Of a stretch of DNA of 23,113 bases, positions 8,275-15,868 are shown one piece after another (positions within the stretch are counted from its first letter, which is position 1; the number at the start of each line of letters is the position of its first letter). The notes beneath the pieces are model-generated. The model saw only the letters and a program-made list of their open reading frames with translations, ran no database searches and had not been told where the DNA came from. The translations under genes and the position numbers were made by a program. This DNA is from Longimicrobiaceae bacterium (lineage in GTDB: Bacteria > Gemmatimonadota > Gemmatimonadetes > Longimicrobiales > Longimicrobiaceae): positions 1-23,113 of the forward strand of contig JASLAX010000174.1 in NCBI GenBank assembly GCA_030146875.1, given 5' to 3'.

Positions 8275-8655
8275 ATGCGAGCGAAGCGAGCCGTACCCCT
8301 GCTGCTGGCGTCGGTTCTCACCCTCGGGTCCGGCTCCTGCTTCCCCGCCTGCGGCTGCATGTTCCCGGAGACGGGCCGCGTGCTGGGCACCGTGCGCGAC
8401 GCCTCCGGCGCGGGCGTGCAGCACGGCGTCCTGCAGCTCCGCGCCGTCATCGAGAGCCGCACCCCCACCCGCACCGCCACCTCGGCCGCGGACGGCACCT
8501 ACGCCTTCCGCTCCACCCAGGTCCACGGCGCCTACGAGCTGACCCTCACGCCCCCTCCGGGCCGAGTGCTGGCCCCAGGCCAGGTCAACCCCCGCCCCAT
8601 CGACCTGGACGAGGAGGACGTCGTGGAGGACTTCGTCGTCATCCCCGCCCCCTGA
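8275..8655 (+). CDS. Small exported carboxypeptidase-regulatory-like domain protein
   Basis: 126-residue protein. It has a basic start, a hydrophobic stretch (VPLLLASVLTLGSGSC) and then a Cys-rich short segment (Cys22, 26, 28), so it is a secreted protein or lipoprotein; the lipobox before Cys22 is poor. The remainder is one carboxypeptidase-regulatory-like beta-sandwich: GRVLGTVRDASGAGV, then SAADGTYAFRS, then a YELTLTPPPG strand. Such domains are generally binding or structural modules in exported proteins. It starts 14 nt after the kinase stop and so belongs to the same operon. ATG at 8275 has no clear Shine-Dalgarno, which suggests translation coupled to the kinase gene. Confidence 0.7.
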   Translation: MRAKRAVPLLLASVLTLGSGSCFPACGCMFPETGRVLGTVRDASGAGVQHGVLQLRAVIESRTPTRTATSAADGTYAFRSTQVHGAYELTLTPPPGRVLAPGQVNPRPIDLDEEDVVEDFVVIPAP

Positions 8656-8719
8656 CGCGCGTTCTCCCCCGGCGAGCAGCCGCGCGGGCACGCTCCCTCC
8701 TCCCCTCTCCTCACGCGCC

Positions 8720-10075
8720 GTGGCCCCGCTGATCGTCCTGGCCCGCTCGGACTCGTTCTCGTCCCTCTGGCCCGAGCTGGCCGGCGGGGCGGGCGTGGAG
8801 GCCGTGGTGGTCGCGGGGGCGGACGAGGTCCGCGCCGGACACGAGCCCCTGGCGCTGATCCTCTCCGTGGCGGGGGTGGAGGAGGAGGCCGAGGGGCTGC
8901 TGCGGGAGTTGGCCGCCGCAGGCGCGCCCCCGCCCATCGTGGTGGGCGCCCGCGCCGACCACCGCCTGGCCGCGGCGCTCGTGCGCGCGGGCGCGGCGGA
9001 CTACCTGGCGCTACCGGGCGACGTGGACGCGCTGCGCTCCGCCGTGGCGGACCGCGCGCGGCGGCGCTCGCAGGCCGAGTCCGGGGGTCGCCTGGCGGTC
9101 CGCGAGCGCGCGGCGTTCGACTTCGGCCGCATCGTGGGCGAGAGCCCGCTGCTCCGGGCGGCGCTGGACCGGGCGGCGCGCATCATCCCGCGCGACCGCG
9201 CGACCGTCCTCATCACGGGGGAGACGGGGACGGGGAAGGAGCTGCTGGCGCAGGCCATCCACTACAACGGCCCGCGCGGCGCCGCCCCCTTCGTGGAGCT
9301 GAACTGCGCCGCCGTGCCCGCGGGGCTGCTGGAGTCGGAGCTCTTCGGCCACGAGAAGGGGGCGTTCACCGACGCCCGCGCCGCCAAGCCCGGCCTGTTC
9401 GAGGCGGCGGACGGGGGAACGCTCTTCCTGGACGAGATCGGCGACCTGCCGTTGACGCTGCAGGGCAAGATCCTGAAGGCCCTGGAGGAGAAGAACGTGC
9501 GCCGCGTGGGCGCCGTGCGCGCGCGGCTGATCGACGTGCGCATCGTGGCCGCCACGCACGTGGACCTGGCGGATGCCGTGCGCCGCGGCGCCTTCCGCGA
9601 GGACCTGTACTACCGCCTGAGCGTCATCCCCATCCACCTGCCCCCGCTGCGCGAGCGCGGCGGGGACGTGGTGCTGCTCGCCGAGCACTTCCTGCGCACC
9701 CTGGCGGAGCAGTACGGGCTTCCCGTTCCCGCCGTGGGCCCCGAGCTGCGCCGCGCCCTGCTCTCGCACGACTGGCCGGGGAACGTGCGCGAGCTGCGGA
9801 ACGGGCTGGAGCGCGCCCTGCTCCTCTCCGACGGCGAGCCCGACCCCGCCGACCTCTTCGCCCACGCGCCGTCGTCGCGCCCCGCGTCCGGCGTGGGAGG
9901 CGGAGGCGGCGTGCTGCCCTGGCCGGCCAGCATCCCCGAGCTGGAGCGGGCGGCGGCCGTCGCGATGACCGAGCGGATGGCGGGGAACAAGAGCGCCGCG
10001 GCCGACGCGCTGGGCATCTCCCGCTCGCGCCTCTACCGCCTGCTCGGCGGCGAGGACGCCGAGGGCGAGGAGTGA
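8720..10075 (+). CDS. Sigma-54-dependent transcriptional activator with degenerate receiver domain
   Basis: 451-residue bacterial enhancer-binding protein. Residues 1-115 look like a receiver fold, but the expected phospho-Asp strand reads LALILSVAG with no Asp, so phosphorylation there is unlikely. The AAA+ domain (about 136-375) has Walker A GETGTGKE (167-174), the sigma-54 contact loop as GAFTDA (214-219) instead of GAFTGA, Walker B GTLFLDEI (233-240), sensor region VRIVAATH (273-280), arginine-finger region FREDLYYRL (292-300) and the WPGNVREL motif (352-359). The C-terminal Fis-type helix-turn-helix is NKSAAADALGISRSRLYRLL (423-442). GTG at 8720 is the start that gives a full receiver-like domain. 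A palindrome and a -24/-12 promoter lie directly downstream and are its likely targets. Confidence 0.9.
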   Translation: MAPLIVLARSDSFSSLWPELAGGAGVEAVVVAGADEVRAGHEPLALILSVAGVEEEAEGLLRELAAAGAPPPIVVGARADHRLAAALVRAGAADYLALPGDVDALRSAVADRARRRSQAESGGRLAVRERAAFDFGRIVGESPLLRAALDRAARIIPRDRATVLITGETGTGKELLAQAIHYNGPRGAAPFVELNCAAVPAGLLESELFGHEKGAFTDARAAKPGLFEAADGGTLFLDEIGDLPLTLQGKILKALEEKNVRRVGAVRARLIDVRIVAATHVDLADAVRRGAFREDLYYRLSVIPIHLPPLRERGGDVVLLAEHFLRTLAEQYGLPVPAVGPELRRALLSHDWPGNVRELRNGLERALLLSDGEPDPADLFAHAPSSRPASGVGGGGGVLPWPASIPELERAAAVAMTERMAGNKSAAADALGISRSRLYRLLGGEDAEGEE

Positions 10076-10084
10076 GGCCCGCGC

Positions 10085-10101
10085 TGTCGCGCGGCGCGAC
10101 A
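10085..10101. promoter_or_regulatory. 17-bp palindrome, candidate activator (UAS) site
   Basis: TGTCGCGC-G-GCGCGACA is a perfect inverted repeat with 8-bp arms and a 1-nt centre, 9 nt after the activator stop codon. Another copy of the half-site, CGCGACAG, lies at 10114-10121. Position and symmetry fit an enhancer site for a Fis-type HTH dimer, 62 bp upstream of the -24/-12 element. The assignment to the adjacent activator is inference. Confidence 0.55.
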
Positions 10102-10162
10102 CCCGTTCCACCCCGCGACAGGGCCGCCGGCGCAGAAACAAGCGGCGGCGCGGGCCGGGGAG

Positions 10163-10178
10163 GGGCGCGCGGATTGCT
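10163..10178 (+). promoter_or_regulatory. Sigma-54 (-24/-12) promoter of the lipoprotein-TPR operon
   Basis: GGGCGCG-CGGA-TTGCT matches the consensus TGGCACG-N4-TTGCW, with both invariant dinucleotides in register: GG at 10164-10165 and GC at 10176-10177, 12 nt apart. The predicted transcription start near 10189 lies about 36 nt before the lipoprotein ATG. A sigma-54 activator gene ends 88 nt upstream. Confidence 0.65.
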
Positions 10179-10224
10179 CCTCCCCCGTACGGCCCGCCCG
10201 ACGTGCACCCGAGAACGGACCGAC

Positions 10225-10875
10225 ATGCGCTCCCAACGACGTTCCATCCCGCTCCTCCTGGCCCTGGCCCTGGCCGCCGCGATCCCCGCGTGCGACGGCT
10301 CCTTGTCGGGCCCTGGAAAACAGGTGAGCGAGGACGAGCTGGTCTTCGCCCGCGCGACCCCCGGCGCCCCGCCCCTGGAGAGGTACCAGGTGTCGTTCTG
10401 GGCGGTGGCCGGCGAGGGGCGCGAGGTGGAGATCGACTACGCGGCGGTGGGGCGGTACGACGGCGACGAGTGCCTGGAGTTCAAGGTGCCCGGCAACGCC
10501 CTGCTCTTCCACCCGGACGGGCGCCGCGTGCAGCGGGGCGACTCGGTGCTGATCACCATCCGGGTGGTGGACCCCATCCTGTTCAACTTCGAGTTCTCCC
10601 CCTCGGGGCTGCGCTTCGACCCGGAGCACCCGGCCGAGATGCGGGTCTTCTCCAAGTGGGTGGACCGCGACGTGAACGGCGACGGGCGGGTGGACGACGA
10701 GGACGAGGAGCTGGACGAGAACTTCGCCATCTGGAAGCAGGAGGCGCCGGGCCAGGACTGGTTCCGGATCGGCACCGTGCGGCGCAAGGACGTGGACGAG
10801 TTCCGCGCCGAGATCACCGGCTTCACCAAGTACGCGCTCGCCACCGGGCGACGCGGCCGCGCGTCCGCGGAGTAG
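10225..10875 (+). CDS. Putative lipoprotein with an EF-hand-like calcium loop
   Basis: 216-residue exported protein. The signal segment RSIPLLLALALAAAIPAC ends in a lipobox (AIPA-Cys23), so it is probably a lipoprotein; Asp follows the Cys. The mature part is acidic and beta-rich. Residues 149-160 (DVNGDGRVDDED) fit an EF-hand/dockerin-type calcium loop (D-x-N-x-D-G-x-V-x3-D). I recognise no family. The ATG at 10225 was chosen because it gives an immediate signal peptide; the frame extends upstream without one. It follows the predicted sigma-54 promoter and is 7 nt from the TPR gene, with which it should be co-transcribed. Confidence 0.75.
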   Translation: MRSQRRSIPLLLALALAAAIPACDGSLSGPGKQVSEDELVFARATPGAPPLERYQVSFWAVAGEGREVEIDYAAVGRYDGDECLEFKVPGNALLFHPDGRRVQRGDSVLITIRVVDPILFNFEFSPSGLRFDPEHPAEMRVFSKWVDRDVNGDGRVDDEDEELDENFAIWKQEAPGQDWFRIGTVRRKDVDEFRAEITGFTKYALATGRRGRASAE

Positions 10876-10882
10876 CGACGCA

Positions 10883-11890
10883 GTGAGCGACCCCCCCTCC
10901 CCCGGCTCCCTCACCCTCGACGAGGCAAGGGCGCTCTGGACGGCGCGGGACTGGCGCACCCTGGCCGCACGGGGCGCCTCCCTGCCGGACGGGGCCCTGC
11001 TCGCCGAGCCGGAGCTCGCCTTCCGCTTCGCGGACGCGTCCCTGCGCCTGGGGGACGCGCCGCGCGCGCTCGCGGTGGCGCAGGCGGTGGAGCCGGAGGT
11101 GGCGCGGGGAGGGGACCGCCGGCTGCGGCTGGAGATCGTGAACCACCTGGGGGTGGCGCTCTTCGAGTCGGGCCGCGCGGACGACGCGGGGGCGCGCTGG
11201 GAGGAGCTGCTGGAGCTGGCCGACGCCTGGGACGACGAGGAGTTCGCCGCCCGCGCCTGCAACAACCTGGGCGTGGTGGCCAACGTGCGGGGCCGGCGCG
11301 ACCTGGCGCTCACCTACTACGAGCGCGCGCTGGCCTCGTACCAGCGCCTGGGATACACGCGCGGGCTGGCGCAGACGCAGCACAACCTGGGCATCTCGTA
11401 CCGCGACCTGGGCTTTGCGGACGAGGCCGACGCGCACTTCCTCCGCGCCATCGAGATGGCGGAGGCGGCGGGGAGCGAGGACGTGGTGGCCCTGGCCGAG
11501 ACGGAGCGCGCCATGCTCCGCGCCCGCGCCGGGGACGGCGCCCTGGCCGCGACCATGGGCCGCCGCGCCCGCGAGCGCTTCCGCCGCATCGGCGACCCGA
11601 CCGGCGAGGCGCAGGCGATCCGCGTCCTGGCCGCGGCCGCCCGCGGCACGGGCGAAGAGGATTCCGCCGGGGCGCTGCTGGACGAGGCGCTGGGGATCGC
11701 CCGCGCGCACGCCGACGCGCTGCTCCACGCCGAGGTCGAGCGCGACCGCGGCGAGCTCTTCCGCGACCGCGGCGACGGGGCGTCCGCCGTCGCGTCCTTC
11801 CGGGAGGCGGCGGAGCGGTTCCGCGGCATCGGCGCGGTCGCGGAGTCGGATGAGGTGGAGCGGATGGCGTCGGAGCTCGGATCCGGCTGA
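10883..11890 (+). CDS. Tetratricopeptide repeat protein
   Basis: 335-residue soluble helical protein made largely of TPR-type helix pairs. Clear units include NHLGVALFESGRADDAGARW (about 89-108), ACNNLGVVANVRGRRDLALTYYERAL and QHNLGISYRDLGFADEADAHFLRAIEMA, with further degenerate units to about residue 325. TPRs bind proteins, so it is probably an adaptor. It has no signal peptide. GTG at 10883 lies 7 nt after the lipoprotein stop, with GGAG at 10869-10872, so the two genes form one operon. The link between a cytoplasmic TPR protein and an exported lipoprotein is unexplained. Confidence 0.85.
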   Translation: MSDPPSPGSLTLDEARALWTARDWRTLAARGASLPDGALLAEPELAFRFADASLRLGDAPRALAVAQAVEPEVARGGDRRLRLEIVNHLGVALFESGRADDAGARWEELLELADAWDDEEFAARACNNLGVVANVRGRRDLALTYYERALASYQRLGYTRGLAQTQHNLGISYRDLGFADEADAHFLRAIEMAEAAGSEDVVALAETERAMLRARAGDGALAATMGRRARERFRRIGDPTGEAQAIRVLAAAARGTGEEDSAGALLDEALGIARAHADALLHAEVERDRGELFRDRGDGASAVASFREAAERFRGIGAVAESDEVERMASELGSG

Positions 11891-11916
11891 CGTCGCGCGC
11901 CGGGAGGACGGGATTG

Positions 11917-12196
11917 CACGCGGAGACGCGGAGGACGCGGAGACGCGGAGGGGGTCCGTCGCACGACGCGCCTCCGTCTCGTGCCGAAGCGACGGAAGCA
12001 GGGGAAGTTTTGGGAGTTCAGGGAGTTCTGGGACCGGATCGGGGGCGCGGTCCGGGGACGCAACCCCGAACTCCCTGAACTCCTTTTAGTCTAAACTCCC
12101 TCTCCCAAAAGCGTACCCGGCCGTACGCGAAGTCCGGTGCGGAGGCCGGCTGGCCTGCAGTTCTCCGCGTCTCCGCGTCCTCCGCGTCTCCGCGTG
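11917..12196. repeat. Nested inverted repeat built of CGCGGAG / GGAGTTC units
   Basis: The outer arms 11917-11950 and 12163-12196 are perfect 34-bp inverted copies, each made of four CGCGGAG units. The inner arms 12013-12028 and 12068-12083 are a perfect 16-bp inverted repeat (GGAGTTCAGGGAGTTC and its complement). TTTTGGGAG (12008-12016) is also complementary to CTCCCAAAA (12102-12110). A small hairpin GCGTAC-N6-GTACGC lies at 12111-12128. The blocks recur at 1191-1423 and 17103-17140. No ORF or flanking target duplication is evident. Confidence 0.75.
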
Positions 12197-12258
12197 AAAG
12201 AGGGGGACGGCGGATCGCGCCGGAAGGCTGCTCCGCGCGATCTGCGTGTGACGAGAAA

Positions 12259-12291
12259 AGGCAGGGTGTCCCGACACGGGACACCCTGCCT
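12259..12291. terminator. Bidirectional terminator, mainly for prfC
   Basis: Perfect 14-bp stem (12259-12272 with 12278-12291) with loop GACAC. On the minus strand the stem is followed by TTTT; on the plus strand by CTTTCGTTCTT. It fits termination of both convergent genes. Confidence 0.8.
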
Positions 12292-12474
12292 CTTTCGTTC
12301 TTCCGCCGCGATTGCCGGAGGATGTTGCCGCGCAACGGGATCGGTGGAGAGCGGCGGCGGGAGCGGCGATTGCCCTCTAGCGGACCGTCCAGAGGGCCCC
12401 GCTCCCAGTCCCCAACCGCCGCGCCGATGCCGCCACGCACCTCCAGCCGACCGGCCTCCCCCCGAGGGGACGCG

Positions 12475-14064
<1,590 letters not shown>

Positions 14065-14129
14065 GGTCCGGCGTGGAGCTCGGAAACGCGGGCGGCGCCC
14101 GGACGGGCGCCGCGAGGAGGTCGGGTCCT

Positions 14130-14534
14130 GTGGCGGCGAAATCTAACACCGCGCCTCCCCCCGAACAACGGAGTCCGTCCCCCGCCGAGACGGCGGCCAA
14201 GCAGGCCAACGTCACCGCGGGCGGCACCACCACGGTGGACTGGGCGATCGCGCAGACGGGCGGCGGCGGCACGCAGCAGGACATCCAGGTGCTGGGCGCC
14301 GCGTTCAACCCCTCGGAGGTGACGGTCGCCGTGGGCACCACCGTGCGCTGGATCAACAACCTCAACACGCCCCACACCATCACGCCCGACGTGGCGGGGC
14401 AGGCGGGCGCCTGGCCGTCGCAGAACATCGACGGCGCGGGAACCACGTACTCCTTCACCATGAACACCGCGGGAACCTACAACTACCACTGCAACATCCA
14501 CGCGGGGATGACCGGGCGCGTGGTCGTCCAGTAG
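14130..14534 (+). CDS. Cupredoxin (plastocyanin-like) protein, N-terminally eroded
   Basis: About 134 residues. The C-terminal ~85 residues form a type-1 copper domain: VLGAAFNPSEVTVAVGTTVRW, first ligand His82 in NTPHTIT, and Cys121, His124 and Met127 in YHCNIHAGM. The short segment before it (KQANVTAGGTTTVDWAI) looks like the last strand of a carboxypeptidase-regulatory-like domain, which in exported cupredoxins of this kind I would expect to be complete and preceded by a signal peptide. Here both are missing. GTG at 14130 follows AGGAGG (14115-14120); an in-frame GTG at 14073 lacks a ribosome site. Without export, copper loading is doubtful, so this may be a decaying gene. It overlaps the prfC promoter region. 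Confidence 0.7.
   Translation: MAAKSNTAPPPEQRSPSPAETAAKQANVTAGGTTTVDWAIAQTGGGGTQQDIQVLGAAFNPSEVTVAVGTTVRWINNLNTPHTITPDVAGQAGAWPSQNIDGAGTTYSFTMNTAGTYNYHCNIHAGMTGRVVVQ
14140..14168 (-). promoter_or_regulatory. Candidate prfC promoter
   Basis: On the minus strand TTGTTC (14168-14163) is followed by a 17-nt spacer and TAGATT (14145-14140), with the prfC ATG 76 nt downstream. The TTG core and TAnnTT hexamer fit a vegetative promoter. It lies inside the 5' part of the oppositely oriented cupredoxin frame. Confidence 0.45.
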
Positions 14535-14563
14535 CGCGGAGATCGGCAGTAGGTCGAAAGGAG

Positions 14564-14593
14564 CGAGGCCCCGCGGGACGTCGCGGGGCCTCG
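14564..14593. terminator. Bidirectional hairpin terminator
   Basis: Perfect 12-bp stem (14564-14575 with 14582-14593) with loop GGACGT, between the cupredoxin stop and the stop of the convergent Gly-rich gene. There is no strong T-tract. Confidence 0.6.
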
Positions 14594-14632
14594 TCCGTTC
14601 GGGCGGAGGGTGGTGGTCCCGTCGTGGACGGG

Positions 14633-15250
14633 CTAGCGGTTCGGACCGCCGCCCTCGCCGAAGCCGCCGCTGGAGTACCCGCCGTAGCGGTTCGGCTGCG
14701 GGCGGAGGCGGCGGGCCGGGTCCATTCCGCCGGGGTTCCGCCCCTCCGCCCATCCATACGACCGGTCGTAGCCGCCGCCGTCGCGCAGGCCGGGCGACTG
14801 CGCGTTGTACTGGCGGAGGAACTGCCGGTCCGGGCGCACCCCACCGTCGTTGCGGTAGTCCCCGTCGTAGATCAGGTCCTCGTGGCCGACGGGGCCGTGC
14901 CCGCCGCGCGCGCCCTGCCAGCCCCCGCGCCCGCCGCCCGGCCGCATATCGCCGCGGTGGTGCTGCTGGAACTGGTCGAAGCGGTCGTGGTAGTTGCCGT
15001 CGTAGCCCAGGCGCACCCGCCCGCCGCCGCCCCCGGGTCCGTAGCGCCCCTGCGGCCCCCCGGCGCCGCCCAGGTCGCGCGCGTGGTCGGCGCGGTACTC
15101 GCCGTACGCGGCCTGGTGGCGGCCCCCGGCGTCGGTGCGCATCCCGTGGTACCTCCCGCCGGCGTAGTTGGGATCGGCGGAGTCCTCCTCGTACCGCATG
15201 GGGCGCATGGAGAAGTTGCCCCGCTTCCAGTAGGCGTCGTCGTAGCGCAT
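14633..15250 (-). CDS. Gly/Arg/Tyr/Asp-rich low-complexity protein
   Basis: 205 residues, hydrophilic and probably disordered, with no signal peptide or membrane segment. It is built of Gly-rich stretches (e.g. GPGGGGGRVR, RPGGGRGG) and recurring Tyr-Asp units: MRYDDAYW, GYDGNYHDRFDQF, IYDGDYRNDGG, GYDRSYGWAEG. I recognise no domain. It is considered real because the ATG at 15250 has a strong Shine-Dalgarno (GGAGGGG on the minus strand at about 15262-15256), the frame ends at a terminator, and the repeats are protein-level. The composition (Arg, Gly, Tyr) resembles proteins that bind nucleic acids or phase-separate, but that is only a resemblance. Confidence 0.65.
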   Translation of the reverse strand: MRYDDAYWKRGNFSMRPMRYEEDSADPNYAGGRYHGMRTDAGGRHQAAYGEYRADHARDLGGAGGPQGRYGPGGGGGRVRLGYDGNYHDRFDQFQQHHRGDMRPGGGRGGWQGARGGHGPVGHEDLIYDGDYRNDGGVRPDRQFLRQYNAQSPGLRDGGGYDRSYGWAEGRNPGGMDPARRLRPQPNRYGGYSSGGFGEGGGPNR

Positions 15251-15395
15251 GTCGTCCCCTCCGTTCGCGTCGCGTCCGCCGCCGCCGTTCCGCGGCGGCC
15301 CGCCGTGCTACCCCGCAAGCTTCCGGCCGGCGCGGACGTGACGGGGTCGGCAGGATCGGAGCGGCGGGCGCCTGTCGGCCGCCGGCGGCCCTTTC

Positions 15396-15401
15396 TACAT
15401 T
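15396..15401 (+). promoter_or_regulatory. Candidate -10 (TACATT) for the double-glycine peptide gene
   Basis: TACATT lies 87 nt upstream of the peptide ATG in a GC-rich spacer. The same hexamer, followed by CC, occurs upstream of the phzF-like gene (15804-15809). No good -35 is seen. Confidence 0.3.
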
Positions 15402-15488
15402 CCGGCGACCTCTGGTCCGGCGGGCGCTCTGCACGTGCGGAGGCCCGCCGGCCGTTCCGTTTTCCGCCTAGTGAGCCGGAGCGTTCCC

Positions 15489-15629
15489 ATGCAGATCGAC
15501 CTCTCGAACCTCGACCTCCTCACCGCCGACGAGATGCAGGCCGTGGACGGCGGGCTGGTCCCCGTCGTCGTGGCCGCGGTCGGGCTGGGCGTGGTGGTGT
15601 GGTACGTCTTCGTGTACGACCCGCAGTAG
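15489..15629 (+). CDS. Double-glycine leader peptide (bacteriocin-like)
   Basis: 46 residues. The leader MQIDLSNLDLLTADEMQAVDGG (22 residues, split here as MQIDLSNLDLL plus TADEMQAVDGG) has the hydrophobic spacing and terminal GG typical of peptides cut by C39-type peptidase transporters. The 24-residue core begins LVPVVVAAVGLGVVVWYVF and ends VYDPQ; it is one membrane-spanning hydrophobic segment, as in pore-forming class II bacteriocin-like peptides. The ATG at 15489 is preferred over an upstream in-frame start because it begins the leader. No C39 transporter, immunity gene or modifying enzyme is in the window, so it is an orphan. A 9-bp GC hairpin follows the stop. Confidence 0.7.
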   Translation: MQIDLSNLDLLTADEMQAVDGGLVPVVVAAVGLGVVVWYVFVYDPQ

Positions 15630-15640
15630 GCCGTCTCCAT

Positions 15641-15669
15641 CCGGCGGGGGGCGTCCTGCTCCCCGCCGG
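15641..15669 (+). terminator. Hairpin after the double-glycine peptide gene
   Basis: CCGGCGGGG (15641-15649) pairs with CCCCGCCGG (15661-15669) around an 11-nt loop, 11 nt after the stop codon. It lacks a T-tract. Confidence 0.45.
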
Positions 15670-15803
15670 TGCCTTCGGAGGATCCGGGGCCCTTCAGTGA
15701 CGATCGGCTCCGGGGACGTCCTCCCCTTCTCCGCCGCCGTGTCCCCGCTGCCTTCCTTCATCGGCTGAGCCGGCCGGGGGCTGCCTCCGCCTCCCCCGCG
15801 GCG

Positions 15804-15809
15804 TACATT
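15804..15809 (+). promoter_or_regulatory. Candidate -10 (TACATT) for the PhzF-RidA pair
   Basis: TACATT lies 59 nt upstream of the ATG at 15869, with a weak -35-like CTGCCT at 15781-15786 giving a 17-nt spacer. It supports independent transcription of the phzF-like gene from the peptide gene. Confidence 0.3.
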
Positions 15810-15868
15810 CCCCCCTCCGGGCGAGGGGACGGGCCCCTCCCCGGCGGCCCCCTCACCGCTTCCGTCCG

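Larger units (their letters stand above)
11891..12474. other. Convergent spacer with nested inverted repeats and a terminator
   Basis: 584 bp between the TPR gene and the prfC 3' end with no credible gene. It holds the nested inverted repeat 11917-12196 and the hairpin terminator 12259-12291. The last 180 bp before the prfC stop show nothing I can name. Confidence 0.65.

Noticed and set aside
11917..12196. CRISPR array interpretation of the short repeats
   Set aside because: The units are 7-9 nt, directly adjacent without unique spacers, and arranged as inverted arms; no cas genes are near.
14073..14129. Upstream GTG start for the cupredoxin
   Set aside because: It has no Shine-Dalgarno and overlaps the prfC leader; it adds only a basic, structureless segment and no signal peptide.
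14624..15700. Plus-strand frame over the Gly-rich protein and the double-glycine peptide
   Set aside because: Val/Ala/Pro-rich antisense of the Gly/Arg/Tyr gene; it has no ribosome site and conflicts with the better-supported peptide gene in another frame.
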